The position numbers and the translations under genes are program-made. The notes under the pieces were generated by a model. The model was not told the origin of the DNA and searched no databases. It saw only the letters and a program-made list of their open reading frames with translations. From Prunus persica (Eukaryota; Streptophyta; Magnoliopsida; Rosales; Rosaceae), in assembly GCF_000346465.2 (NCBI RefSeq), contig NC_034014.1, forward strand, positions 13,017,782-13,081,781: a stretch of DNA of 64,000 bases, written 5' to 3'. Of the stretch, positions 35,050 to 48,900 are shown piece by piece. Each line of letters begins with the position of its first letter. The stretch's first letter is position 1.

Positions 35050-35180
35050 GGGGGTGGAAGGTAACATTTTCCCCATATTTTCTAATGTGACAAGAAATCA
35101 TTTCCTATGTTTGGACTTACAAAACATGGGAAATCTTAATTTCTCATTCCCAAGCCTTTTTTCCCATTAATGAAACGCAT
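33877..35180. mobile_element. MITE split by a LINE fragment
   Basis: The left end GGCCTGTTTGGTTCATG after TTA matches the family at 41124. MITE-type sequence with repeated ATGAGAAAT words resumes after 35045 (to about 35180), so a later insertion lies between. The right end is poorly preserved. Confidence 0.45.
33940..35043 (+). mobile_element. LINE fragment nested in a MITE
   Basis: A frame ending at 34429 contains LLSNVRGLGNR, a decayed form of the LSWNVRGLG start of plant LINE endonucleases (the Trp is missing). Almost all of the endonuclease/reverse transcriptase body is absent. The 3' part has two copies of a roughly 143-bp unit (near 34558 and 34701) and ends in an (AC)n tail at 35017-35043. 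Confidence 0.6.
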
Positions 35181-35257
35181 AAAAAAATAAAACAAAACAA
35201 AGACTAAAACTAGTAAATTTTTTCCTTTAGAAAACCAAGTAGATGAATAACCTCATC

Positions 35258-35814
35258 TAGGGATGACAAAAATCCCCAGCGGGCGGGTCCCCGACCCTAA
35301 CGGTGGAGATTTCGAGACCAAACTGGTGTCAGGTACGGAGATCCCTGAACTTGAAAAATTCCCAACGAATATGGGGAGGGGATGGTATTGGCATCCCCAT
35401 CCTCGAACCAAACCCAAAAATATATATGTTTATATTTAAATATAAACATATAATTATAATATTTATGTTTAACCTTAAGTTAACCTCCCTCTCCTAATTC
35501 TTCCTAATCTTCTCTGGAATTTCATATTGATGTGATTTTGAATGGTTGAATTGAACTTTATAGTTAATTTGGATGTGTTGAATAATAATTTAATATGAAA
35601 CTTAATGTTAAAATGTATTATCAATATTTTTTATTCCAAAAAAATTGGAGATTTGGGGCGGGTATGGGGGATAGTCCCCCGAAGGGGACGGGGACGAGGA
35701 TTCTTTCGAAATCTATTAAACAGGAATGGGTTCAGGGATGAGGGCGAGGATGGAGAGCAGGGGCTGGGATGGTATTGTCATACCCGGCCTTTACCCAACC
35801 TGTTGCCATCCCTA
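35258..35814. mobile_element. hAT-type MITE
   Basis: Ends TAGGGATGACAA and TTGCCATCCCTA are inverted repeats. They are flanked by ACCTCATC (35250-35257) and ACCTTATC (35815-35822), an 8-bp target duplication with one mismatch, the hAT hallmark. The interior has GC-rich GGGGACGGGGACGAGG and CATCCCCATCC stretches and no gene. Confidence 0.8.
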
Positions 35815-35822
35815 ACCTTATC

Positions 35823-37179
35823 TAATATCATATTTAAATATGTAAGCATTTCACTCAATTAATTAATGATAAATGAAGATGCCCAAAATCATTTAAATTT
35901 GTGTGTGAAGGCTTATGTGAGATTCACACTCTACGATTTCGTATACCATATTGGTTAGTTGAAAAGATTTATTGGCTAGAGAGTGGCAATTTCCAGAAAT
36001 TTCTTGAAATACCCTACAATACATATGCCAATAGATACAGAGTAACTGGGGGAACACTTTTTGTTCTTGGACCATGACCAAAAACTGGCTGGAACTAGTT
36101 GAAAACAAGATCAAATTGCCAGCCAAATTGAGGGTTAAGAATCGATCTCTCAAAACTCAAAATCAATCTACAATATCTTTACCAAAAGCTATAGCACGTA
36201 GAGAGGATGAAGATTCATACATGGATCGACGGAAACCACCGCCAGAATTGCCGAAAATGGCGACTGGAAGTTTCAAAAATCGCGGGTCTTTTAGAGCTTC
36301 ATTGGCGCCGTACGTCGCTGGGTTCTGTTGGAAATAGGACTAGTCGTGGTCGCCGGTCGATGGTCGTTCTTTTCCGACAGGTGGCAAAGCCTAGAGTAGC
36401 CGAATGAAGAGGCAATTGTCTTCAAAATTGAGGAGAGAGAGAGAGAACCGATCGCTTGTTTTAAAACTCAACTTTGGAAACATTACGCTTGTGCCACTGC
36501 ACTTCCATAGGCCACAACTTCTTCGTTAAAACTCCGATTTGAGCTCACTACGTTTCTATGAACTCATGAGAGCGAGCTTTATGCAATGGTGCCACTCATT
36601 TCCCCAAAATCCTTCCGGATCAAAAAGTGGCTAAAGTGACCCTACCTCCAAAGGCAAAATTGTAAATTCAGAAATAAATAAATTGAAATAAAACAATAAA
36701 TTTGGACGGGGTGATACATTTCTTTCTTTTTATCTTTTGTTTAACTTAAGCATTATGAATTTTTTTATTTCCGTCCTTTTTTCATGTATAAGTTCATTGA
36801 GTTGGATACCTTAGTGTTGGGATTTATGAACTTTTTTTTTTCTTCTCTATGTTGGAATATAAATTATTAAGTTCAGTCTTTAATAATGTAGATGAATTTA
36901 AAATATGAAATTCATGTTTCTAAAAATAAATAAATAAATTCATTACAAATATGATTGTAATGAATGTATATATATTATTAATTTATATCAAATAATATTA
37001 TGAAGTGGGCCAAAAAGTTAGTGTTGAATTAACTTATTATGCGGTTAGCGCTCTAACGCTCCTATTCAAATTATTTTTTAAAATTTTGTGAAGGGCCCCC
37101 TCTAATGTGAAATCATGGCTCCACCATTAAACACACACACTAACAAAGGTGTCATGAAAGTTTGAACCTAAGACCATTA
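35823..37179. other. Intergenic stretch without a recognised gene
   Basis: Frames at 36074-36407 show no family features. The GAGAGAGAGAG tract near 36431 and AT-rich sequence fill the rest. Confidence 0.45.
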
Positions 37180-38648
37180 GGGGTCGTTTGGTACACAGGC
37201 TTGGCTTGGACTGGTTTGGACTAAATTTAGTACTATGTTTGTTTCATTTAATTCTAGTCTTAGATGAGATTGCTAATATCGGGCCCACCAAAAATACCTC
37301 CTTAGGAGGGGACTACTAATCTCATGTAGAAAGGGAGGATTAGCTAGTCCTATGTTTACCAATGTATGAGATGCATATATTATATTGTAATACTAATAAC
37401 ATATATTACTATTATTATTATTATTACATACACATATACTATAATGTACATATATACATGTATATACACATATACAAGTATATATACACACATATATACA
37501 TATATAATATATATAAATACATATAGATATATACACATATATTATTATTATAATATACTCATATACACATACATATTAATATTATAATAATAGCATACAT
37601 GTATACATGTATATATGTAATATATATTATATTATATATTAATGTACATATATACATATATATACATATATATATAAACACATATATACATATATAATAT
37701 ATAAATACATATAGATATATACACGTATATTATTATTATTATAATAGACCCATATACACATGCATATTAATATTATAATAATAGCATACATGTATATATG
37801 TAATATATATATTATTATAATACATATATATAAGTATATATACATATATGTGTATATATTATACCCATGTATGTATTATAATATACATATACACAAGTAT
37901 ATACACATATACATTATATATTTATACTATATGTATATATATTATAATATACATATATACACGTATATACATGTATATTATTATTATAACATACCCATAT
38001 ATATTATCTATTATAATATACATATGTATATGTATATGTATTATACCCATGTATATATTATAATATATAGATACACCTATATACACATATATTATATACA
38101 TGTATATACGTATATATATACGTATATTATAATATATAATATATATACATATATTATATATACATATGTATTTTATAATATATATAATATATATGTATAT
38201 ATACATACATATATAATATACATATATACACGTATATACATGTGTATTATTATTATTATTATAACATACCCATATATATTATATATTATAATATACATAC
38301 ATATATATATATAAATATATGTATATGTATTATACCCATGTATATTATAATATACATACATACACCTATATACACTTATATATATGTATGTACGTTTATA
38401 TTATTTAAAATATATAATATTATTATAATATACTTATATACATGTATATACATATATATTATATATATTATAAAATACATATATACATATATATAGATAT
38501 TTTTGAAAAAATAAAAAAATTATAGTCCTAGTCCAAGCATACACCAAACGCAGGATAAGTGTTATCCAACTTAGATCAAGCCAAGCCAAGCCAAGCCAGT
38601 CCCTAAGCATAGTCCATGCCAAGACAGTCATGTGTACCAAACGAGCCC
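37180..38648. mobile_element. PIF/Harbinger-like element engulfing an AT microsatellite
   Basis: Left end GGGGTCGTTTGGTACACAGG and right end (reverse complement) GGGCTCGTTTGGTACACATG are inverted repeats, with TTA on the left and TAA on the right. Sub-terminal parts share the CTTGGCTTGG word. About 37370-38500 is a TATA/TACATA microsatellite that accounts for most of its length. Confidence 0.7.
37370..38500. repeat. 1.1-kb TATACA/TATTAT microsatellite tract
   Basis: Almost only A and T with regular C or G in ATACATATA and ATTATTATT words. Long open frames on both strands (Tyr/Ile-rich, up to 184 codons) are caused by the low-complexity sequence. Confidence 0.95.
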
Positions 38649-39449
38649 TAAGTATGCTATTTAAGGCTATTTTTCACTAGACTAGACCCCCTACCCTTGT
38701 AGTTTAGACTATCCATTGTATTTATAAAAAAAATTAAGATAATTATTTCACATATTTTACTGGACATTTATTTAAAATATCTTAGATGCTTGCAAGGAAA
38801 ATCAAATGATCACTTCAAGAGATATGGTGGTGCAATCATCACTTTCCCCCATTCAGCCTTCTTAGTGATGGACAAAAGAGATGGTTGTCCAACATCTCCA
38901 TGCCGCTATCCGTTGCAGGAGCTTCCCCCCATGACAAAGGTCCATTCTATTTTCCTCCATTCCTCTTCTTAAGGCTATAAAATAGTGAGGTTTGAGCTAA
39001 GCAAATCTTTAAAAGCTTATGCTAGGTTATCTGTATGGCTTTCTTGTTTGGATTTGGTTAGTTTGAAACGAGCTGTCAAGGGGTGGTGCCAAAGATGGTT
39101 TGTTTGTAACCAATTGTCAAGAGGAAGGGTGAGCATGGCTTCATCTTTCATGCCTACCCATGTGACTGAACCCAATCCCTTGGATTGTGGTGCCTTCCAA
39201 GCAACCCAAATCCTCCATTACCTTTAGTGTGCCCAATGGGCCTTATAAATCTTTATATCCATCCACGCCATAACGCACATGATAAGCCTATAAATTTGTG
39301 TGGGTTAGGTCCATTTGAGCTTATTGACTAGTTTGGCACAAAGGGAAGTTCCTTGGTATGGATGCATCCACCACATGTGTCACCATGCTTAAGCAATGTA
39401 GCAGCGTACGTAGTTATGCTTGTTGAAAGAGTGGGCTTGAAGGACACGG
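38649..39449. other. Intergenic stretch without a recognised gene
   Basis: Frames at 38790-39227 are short and show no domain. The sequence is less AT-rich than its surroundings and may be an old transposon part. Confidence 0.35.
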
Positions 39450-40948
39450 GTGTTGGTCAAACAACAATTAGTGTTACACTAATAATGTAATTCAACAATT
39501 AAATTAAACAGTAAATAAAATCACGAAATTAAATAAGATAGTAAAATAAAACTGATTAGTTTTTCAGATAGAGGCTTGCAGATTGCAATGCCCTTGAAAT
39601 AAAATTTCGCCCCTACTCAGTGCTTGTAGTTTTGCAGGCATCTGCTCCACCAGGATTCAACTATCTTAAAATAAAGTCCTAGGATTAGAGCTTTGATTTC
39701 TAGCGAATTTTGTATGTTTATCTCTCAAGCTTCAGGAATATGACTTAAAATGAAATATGCATTTTTTATGTATCTTAAACAAAATCAGGGCTCTTGTTTA
39801 TATAGAGAGCTAATACCTATTGGAACATGTATCATATAACTGTCAAACCCAATCAGACAAACTTATATGGTATTTGAATTTAAAAAATTAATTCAAAAAA
39901 TTAATTAAATAATTAACTAGGAATTAATTTAATTAATTGGGTTTAATTTTAAATCATAGAGCCCAAGAGCCCCAAGCCCAAGGCTCATCTTTTGACTAAT
40001 TAAATATATATTATTTATATATGTTAATTAACTATTGACCCAACTAATTAGGCATTTACCCAAAGGCTAAACCTAATAAGCCACTCAATTGGGCCACTTG
40101 CATAGCCAAATCCTACTTATTCTATTTTCAAGAGAAGGTCTTAGAAAGACCTTTAGACCATGTTTGGTACGCCTCACTGGACTGGGTTAAATAGCACTTG
40201 AAACCCTTGTTTGGTAAGAGACAAGACTAACTTAAATGAGACTGTGTAGTCCAATAGTGAAAAAAATGCATCACTCGCTCGTCTAATACAGTGAGTTTGA
40301 AAAGTGGTTCGCTAATTAGCACATTTGCTAAATTAGAACACGTAAGTCTGACCCCTCTCTTTAAAAAAATATCAATATTTTATTTTATTTTTTTTTAAAT
40401 TAGGGAGATTCACTATAATACCAATATAGGAGCCCAAATTATAAAAAAAAAATCCTATATGAAATGGACTTTAGAAACACATCCAAAACTCATTTACAAC
40501 ATAACAAAAAAACTTTTAACTTCTTTTAAATTACAAAACTGCTATTGATTTCTTAAGACAAACTCAACCCAAAAACTTCATAAAAAAGCTCAAAACACTC
40601 AATTGGAGCATCAAAGTAATTTAATAATTAAAATTAAATTCAATAGGCCATGTAGGGTTTATTTATAGTTTTAGTGCTAAGAATGGGTATTTGACTAAAT
40701 ATCTCTTTTAGTTATTGATTTAGGTCTTTGAATGGGTTTTTTGGCAGCAAATTTTTTTTTTAATGGATAAAAATCCTTAATTAAATTTAAATATTACAAT
40801 AATTATTTTGATAATATTGCTCATAGCCCAATCCTAACTATCCTATTTCCAAGAGTAGGTCTTATAAAGACCTTCAAGGAACTATAGTTTTTCAATGTGG
40901 GACTAATTTCAACTCAAACATATTTGCAATGCCTTGCAAAAACCAACA
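39450..40948 (-). mobile_element. Solo or partial LTR, related to the LTR family at 17 kb
   Basis: Starts TGTTGGTCAAAC and ends AACCAACA. Inside is a block with the same word order as the 17-kb LTR (AATTTCGCCCC against GAATTACGCCCC, and CCAGGATTCAAC against CCCAGGATACAAC). Just right of the end the minus strand reads TGTGGGGTAT, a polypurine tract, so the element lies on the minus strand. It is split by a roughly 680-bp insertion (40156-40827); similar 55-bp segments (40095-40155 and 40828-40880, GTCTTAGAAAGACC against GTCTTATAAAGACC) flank that insertion. Confidence 0.55.
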
Positions 40949-41123
40949 ATACCCCACATTTGAGTTGAAATTTGTATTCAAACACCTAACAATGGGCATC
41001 ATACGACTTTCTTTGTTGCTTAGGGTGGATTGTCGGTATAATATTACTCATTGTGTTATTCCTCATGGAAGTGAAATGAGTAGATTGCATAGACTTGGTG
41101 TGTTCATTCCAAGTGCCAAATTA

Positions 41124-41616
41124 GGCCCCTTTTGGTTCATGAGAAAAAAGGCTTGGGGATGAAAAATTAATTGCTCTCCCATGTTTGGTAAGTCCAAGCA
41201 TGAGAAATGGTTGCCTGGCACATGAGAAATAGTTGCTTCGCACATGAGAAAGTAGGGGGGAAAGTGAAACCCTCCTTCCCCTTTTGGGTTTTGTTTTCCT
41301 TTCTTATGGGAAAGTTTTGGAAAATAAACAAACATTAAATGCACATTTTTCATTATTATTTTGTCCCCATTAACAGTTTAGAATTACCATATATATCATT
41401 CAATGCATTTTTTTTTTTTAAAATTTGATTTAATATGGGTATAATTGGAAAATTATACAAATTTTGTTTTCCATTCCAACTCAAAAAAAACATGAGTAAG
41501 AAAATAAAGTGATATATCCGCGTTACTTTCCCAGTATTACCAAACATGGGAAATGACTTAGGAAAAGACATAGAAAGTGATTCCCACAAATTCATTCCGT
41601 TAACCAAATAGAACCT
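41124..41616. mobile_element. MITE with ATGAGAAAT interior
   Basis: The left end GGCCCCTTTTGGTTC after TTA and the right end TTAACCAAATAGAACCT form an imperfect inverted repeat. The same family starts at 33877. There is no coding potential. Confidence 0.5.
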
Positions 41617-41689
41617 TTAGAGTTTTGTTTGGCATAGCGCGAATATCATGAAAATGTGTCTGATGAGTTACCCTTACTATGGTTATTTT

Positions 41690-42165
41690 ATTATTAATTC
41701 TTCTTACTCCTTGATTCCACGTGCTGTATTTGATAAGCTCCAAATGTTCGTGCTAAAATCATACCCGACCCCATGGCTGGAGATGAAGCAAATGGAAAAT
41801 TGTTGCCCGCATCTTGAATCGGAGTTTGTCTATTATCAAATGGATTAGCAATTAATATGGTAGATCGGATAGCAGCCGGGCTCCATTTTGGATGTGCGCT
41901 TTTTAGAAGTGCAGCCAAGCCAATAACATGGGGAGAAGCCAAGGAAGTTCCAGAGTCTATAATGTAGTTGTTGTATAGAGGAAACTCCAACCATTGCACA
42001 TAGCCTGCTGGTTTATTTGGAACCCAAGCATCCAAAATCTATGACCCGGGTGCCATTACGTCTGGCTTCACAATGCCTGCATAAACATGTGAAGGATCTT
42101 GTGACACATAATATGGCACGCTTGGAGCACGAATATTCGCTCTTGTAATTGCTTCTCGGAAGCAC
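41690..42165 (-). pseudogene. Subtilisin-like protease fragment
   Basis: C-terminal part of the catalytic domain of a plant subtilase (SBT family, secreted serine proteases). It has GIVKPDVMAPG, then the active-site Ser motif GTSLASPHV, then [22 protein letters not shown] lies directly after APGS (near 42040) and a frameshift follows AMGSG near 41760. The Asp and His parts of the triad and the rest of the gene are missing. A relic. Confidence 0.85.
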
Positions 42166-42911
42166 TAACGGACTCAGAAATTTTTTAGCAGAAGTGCAAT
42201 TTTGAAAGGCTAAAAACTCTTTGTGAATTGAACATTTAAGGCCTTTTACTTAGATTGACCTTAAGTCCTTTCATTTATTCATATCATACATGAAAAATTG
42301 TTTTATATAAAAATATTGACCAAGTATGGACAATGGTTTGTTGAAATAATCATTTTCTCCCGATAATTTTTGGCGGCTTTTATTCCTTACACATCAAATA
42401 AGAAAACTTGATTTTATGAGATTTTATTATGAAGTATATATTGACTTAATAAGCCATCATTTTTAGCCTAAATCGTATTTTGCACTAAAACCAATTTTTC
42501 ATATTTTGATTTGGTGGGAATTTGATTTTCTAGTATTTTTATTTGAATCCAAATGAAGAGTACTTCTTTATTAAAATTGTAAACTTAAGTAAATGGAGTA
42601 ATATAAAAATAAATGGAGTAATATAAAAATAAGATAATTTGGGCACCACCACCAGCTGAGCAAAGGGGCAATTTGGAGCACATACAATAATCTTTTTGAT
42701 GAGAAGAAGTGCAGGTCTCCTTGTGCCTTAATAGGTCCGCCATTGACCATACCGGCCAAAATCTAGAGATTGTATTCTCCATTCCTCGTTCCTTTTTATT
42801 TTTGCACAAGACAAACAATGTTCAAAATTCAATATTGAACCCTATTCATACCATTATTCAGATAAAGTGACTGCGGTTATCCCGCAGCTAGGTTCTTTGA
42901 CTGACGTGGGA
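42166..42911. other. Spacer before the aldehyde oxidase gene
   Basis: AT-rich. No gene seen; it includes the 3' UTR of the aldehyde oxidase gene. Confidence 0.45.
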
Positions 42912-45900
42912 TTAACTAGCATGATCCTTCTGTGTGCACAGATAATGACATTTTCCGTCTGCCTTCCTGCCATAGCCTGCAACCCATTCCAAGTACCTCT
43001 CCACAGCTTCCAGCCCACATAGCTCCTTCACAACAGGCATGGTAGCGGGAACATCCAACTGGAAAATTGATGCTGATCCATCTAAGCCACCCCACTGAAG
43101 AAGCTGTTTTCTTGATTCTTTAATTGCCGCCCTAGTAGCACAGTGAACTGAAACTGCAAGCAGTAATGGTGGCTCACCAGAAGCTGCACAAAAAACATTT
43201 CAATTTGAATTGCTAGGTCTCTGATTTAAAAAAATCAACGGCTCTCTTTCATGAGTGTATTTTACAAGCTGGGATTTTTGAATGTTAAGCAACTTGAGAA
43301 CCTAACTAGAAATTTAAGAGAGATTCAAAAATAAATGTACAACGTTTTTAATGTTTTCCTTTACAAATCTCTTCCCTGCATGTTAGAAGAACAATCCTAC
43401 TCCAACAAAGGTACCAAATTCTTTTACACGAAGGACCCATTAAGGAAGGGCTCCTCTAATATAATGATACGATTGTAACAGAAAATAGACTCTGGAACCC
43501 AAAATATAAAAATTTATTTGAAATTTAATTTGTTTTCGAGTTTGGTGTGGGGCCAATTAAAGAGGAAAAGAGAAAGAGAGAAGAAAAATATTGTGGTCCA
43601 ATATTTCTCTCCCTCAAACATTCTTTTTTCTGACTCTTCTCTCTGACACAAACCGAACTATAACAATCTAGAAAAACTAAAGCCCCTCCACTAACATTTT
43701 TGTTTAGGCTTTCAGTTAAACGTAAAGAAGGAAAACATAGAGGAAAGTCAAAAGAGATAACATATGTTAATTCATAAGATGAAATATAAAAAGGGGTTTT
43801 TAAAAGCCATTCCTCAGCTATATTTTTCTATTAGGACTAGTCTCATTCCTTTGACAGTTCCAATTTCAGTCCAATTTGACTTCTGAAAATGAACTGGAAA
43901 ACCCAATCAATAATTTTAAAGAAAGCTACAACTATACCAAAAATCTGAATCCTCTGCTAGGATTTTTATTCTGGGATTTGCTTAACTTTTAATATACATA
44001 GCACTCCACTTTTTAAATTCCATAATAACTTAAAAATGAAGAAATTAAGAAGTAGTATGGCATGCACAATTTATTCTTTTTAATTTCCAGTTTTTTAAAA
44101 TTTCCATACTTTTATTCACAGAGAAAACTTTTCTGGTACTATCAGTTGTATCTAAGTACAAGTCTGCCAGGCACAGAGTGTAACTAACGTAAAAGGTTTC
44201 AGCAACTTTTAAATGGCATACCTTTCGAAGAGAGAACACGTTTTCTGTGATGCCCACTGTTCAGTATTTCAACATTGAACTGTTTGGGTATGTTGTCCAT
44301 TGAAGGAATCTTATACGTCCATGTACCCTTCGAAACCACCAATCCCTCAGAGTTTGACAAATATTCTTCAAGCATGAAAAACCCAATTCCTTGAACAAAA
44401 GCACCTTCTATCTGCAGTAAACACGTACTCCTAAATTTTATTAAACCACATAGACAACACACCAGTGAAATGACATTATGCAATATGAAATATTATGAAT
44501 GAAGACTTGCAAATTAGAAGGTTCGGATCATTGAAATATAATTTTTAGTGGGCCCCACAAGGTGTCACTCAAATAAGATTATGCAAGGGATACCTCAATA
44601 GAAGGGGACTAAGGCATAATCTACTGAAATTATGCAATATGAAAAATTCTTATAGGTAGAACCTACAGACATTATGAATATGCACCGAGTATACGGGACA
44701 AACATCTACTGACAGTTCTGCCCCTGAACATTCCCCATGCAGGATCTTATACCTTTGACTGCAACATATAGCTAGTAGACTCTAGATCTTAATTCAAAGA
44801 AAATTTGGAGTGATGCAAACATTAGAACTTTATTTTTGAGTAGCACATAAGTTTAGTAATGCTTACCTGTCCTAAATCTACCGCAGGGTTGAGACTCTGA
44901 CCACAATCGTAGATCATATCTGATCGCAGAATTGTGGTTTCTCCCGTCAGAAGATTTACCTCCACCTGTGATAGTTCATTGTTATCTCTATAATTTTAAA
45001 TGATAGTAATTGGTATTCATCCTGATAGTATGATATTGCAGTATGACTTGCCCTGCAGTATGTAAGCATACCCTGCTGAATTCAAAAGGCACAAAAGAAC
45101 TACGATATACAAGAATATGAGGAAGCAGTAAGACTGTTAAAGACAAACTTGCCTCACTCACAGCAGCGCCATAGTTAAGGTATTCCATGGAAGCAAAATC
45201 GGGGACAAAATAAGAACTTGCTGATAAGTTCACAGCTTGCAAGGATGCCTGCATTTTGAAAGAAGAATGATACAGACTGTAATGATAGTATATATCAATT
45301 TGGGAATAAAGGAAAATGCAAGATAGAGAGTTATTTCTGTGCCTTCAAAACCTATAAACAGAACCCAATGTCAAATAGTAGTTGTAGAAAGTTTAGAGTG
45401 TTTTTAGTTGTTGATGAGGGCAAACTTGAAACTATGATAAATTTCATTAAATACATAAGACCACATAAGTTTTCAAAATCTCCCTCTTACTCTTCACAGC
45501 ACCCTAAAAAAAGGAGTATCAATGGAGATTTAACAGCAGCACCCTAGAACAGTGCCCTATGAAGAAATTGTAGGGTGTATTGTCGCCACTTACGGTGCCT
45601 GTTTTTGTTGGACAGCTCGCCATGAAGAATTATAATGATTGCTAACCTGATGACTCAATGAGTGATTCATAGTTTTCATTTGTACTCCCATTAAAAACTT
45701 TTGGTTCGTCTTCAGTTATTCTGTCTGGGGGATTAGAAGTAGTGTTTTGTGTTTTCTTTTTTTTTTTTTTGGGGTTTCTTGGGTACTTCCAGAGTTAGTG
45801 TGTGAACTTTTGTTGGAGTCCCATGGCAGGGTTTTGCTAACTTCAAAAACAAGAAATTAATTAAGTGTTAAAAAGAAAACAAATTGAAGAAACAATAAAT

Positions 45901-48900
45901 AAAAAAGGATTGCTATTTACACTCCCAAATATCGCATGCACTTCTCTTGGGGACTGCAAATAACTCTGGTATTATCGTAGTGTTATTTGCACTCCCACAA
46001 AGCAGTGCAGAAGTGCAAAGAAGGCCTCTCCCAAATCAAAACAGAATACCTGTTGGATAAGCGTCTCCCAGTTAGTAGAGCCCATTTTCTCCTGCAATCT
46101 TTCCTTAAGAGTAGCTAGCCTCTCAACCAAGATATTACAGCACAGTCTAACTGCCTCGCAGCTTGATTCAGATGTAGTGCTCCCAGCAGTAAATCCCCCT
46201 TGAATTAAGCTCAGTGTATCAGATTGTACCACCCGTATTTTATCCAAAAGATCTCCACTACCATCACATTGAATCGAACCAAGAGCAAAAGCAGCCATTT
46301 GTTTTACCTTCGTCCAAAGCCCTTGACCCAGTTCAATTCCTCCAACTTCAACAGCAACAGACCCATCACTTAAAATGCTTACTTTTCCTGGAGTTGGCCT
46401 CAATGACACTTCATGCACTATAGGTACCCTAGAAATTCCTCTTTTCTTCCATTTATTACACCTATTAAATTCTTTTATCATCTCAGTCCTTGGGTTGAAG
46501 CTTGAAGACTTGGCCAACTTGTCCCATATCAAAGGTATAGTATACTCTAGAGGTTCACCAGCGCTGTGCTCATAAAATAAATCAAGGCTGTACTGTGTGT
46601 GAAGATTTACACTTCTCACAGAATCCACTTCCATAGAAAGAGTAGATGCTACATGTTCAATTACAGCTTCAGCAATAAATGACCCCTGCACCTCCCCAGG
46701 GGCCCGCATAGCAGACCTACTCGGAGTGTTTGTTTTGCATAGCTTTATATCAAAAGACAGAGCACCCCAGTCATACTTCTTAAGTGCACACACTATATTG
46801 CGTGGCAATATTGGACTTATATCTGGGGACGTGCCAGCATTGATCAATATATCAAGTTGTAAAGCTGTAATCTTCCCATTAGACTTGAATCCCACACTGT
46901 AAATTATCTTCATGGGATGCCTTCCTCCTGCCATTATCATATCAACCTGGCGATTGAGATACATCCTTACAGGTTGGTGTAATTTCTGTGCTGCAAGTGC
47001 ACATGCAGTTGCGACCTAAAATACCAGAATAGCAAAATAGACCTTTAGCCTCTATTTAGTAAATCAACTCATGAAAAAAAGGCAATAAACATAGACAGAT
47101 GATGTACTATTATGTGTGTTAATAAGAAACATACCATTTGCATACATAATCTAAGCTTATATCATTTTAATTTTGGGTTCTTATCTGATGAATTAGAACA
47201 TATATGTCTAAATACGCCTACAACATACTTAACGTTATATGTCTAAATGCTCATACAACATATATATATTTATATATATTGCATCAACAAATTTCAGCTA
47301 GTTGATAATACATAAGCTAATTCTCTAGGGAGATTCATATTAGTTTGGACCCTAGGGTGTTGGCTAGTTGTGCATTGAGACTATTTAGTATCTCTAAATA
47401 ACCATCTCACATAATGATAAATAATAATAAGAGCCTCAATTTCTCTTCTCCTTGTTGCAATGCATGTAAACACATTAAACAAAACAGAAGACAATGACTG
47501 GATTTTCCAGTAGAAATGGAGTCAATTAAATATAAATGAATTAGTTATCAAATGTGGGTTAAGTGTTGTTACTGAATAACTCAATTTACTTGTCAAAACT
47601 TAAAAACAACTGAAATCTTATTTTCAAGTCCAATAATCAATTCTGATAAAATTGTTGGCTTAACATATATTGTTTGCCTTAGTCCCTGATAGTTTGGGTC
47701 CAACAGTTGTCCAACATAGTATCAAAGCTGGTTGTAGGTAAGGTTGGAAATATCTGTTCCTCATTCCCAACTTGTTTCTAAATTTGTAAGGTACATGGTG
47801 GGACTGCACCTGTCTGTTTCTCTCTATTTGTACCTCTCCAGATGCAAGATAGGAAGTTGTACATGCAGAGGATGTTAGCTTAATACACATTGTTGGCCCA
47901 TTCTACAACAGTTCTTTTAGGGTTCAGTCGTCTAACAAAAATATCATATTTGTCACACAGTAATAACAAGTACTTAATCTAAACTAAAACTCAGCAAACC
48001 TCGGTTATAATTTAGATAATCTGTCATAGAGATGGAATATAAAAACTCCTGAAAGTAAATACTCACAGGCATGGCTTTTATGGCCTTTCCACCAAAGCCA
48101 CCTCCAACCCTTCTTGTAATTACACGAACATTATTTTCAGGAATACCAAGACATTTTGAAATGACAGAGTGTGCAAACTCAGGGCACTGAATTGAACTGT
48201 AAACCACCATGCAGTTGTCTTCATCTGGTACAGCAAGGGCAGTTTGAGTCTCCATGTAGAAATAGTATTGCGAACCAAGTTTGATCTGAAAGACAGGTAT
48301 GCATGGATTTGTAAATTAGTGGATGATTCTACAAAGATGTTGAAAACCAAGCCAACATTCTCTGTTATACTCATTTTCTTTCCCCATTTCATATAATCTG
48401 TTCTTGTATATACAAATAAAACCAAGGCGAAAAGTTGAATATCCAGTATCCAAATTACTAGGAGCAGGGGAGAGTAACCCGGGAGTATTGGGATGGAAAG
48501 GGAACCAGAAAACAAAGAAGAATGTCATATAGATGTCAAGTACCTCAGCAGAAAGAATCTTGTGATCAGCTGCGGCCATTCCATTTGATATGTCACCAAC
48601 CTGTTTTGGATAGATGAAAGGAGGGACCTCAAAATAACTTGATTTCTTAACAGCCTCTTCGACAGATAGAATAGGTGGTTCTATGCCTTCCATTTCATAA
48701 TCAACCACCACAAAGTTTGCAGCCAAATCTGCATGTTTCTGTGTATCTGCAACCTATAAAATTTATTTTGATGAGTAAACTCAGCACACAATCCCATCAA
48801 AGAAGAAAAAGCATTTGTCTGTAGTTACATTATGGGTAACACTTTACATTCATTCCAGCACTAAGCTTAATACAGACAATAACAGAATCATGCAATTACC

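Noticed and set aside
37366..38496. Long open frames on both strands (up to 184 codons) rich in Tyr and Ile
   Set aside because: They translate a TATA/TACA microsatellite and have no sequence complexity.
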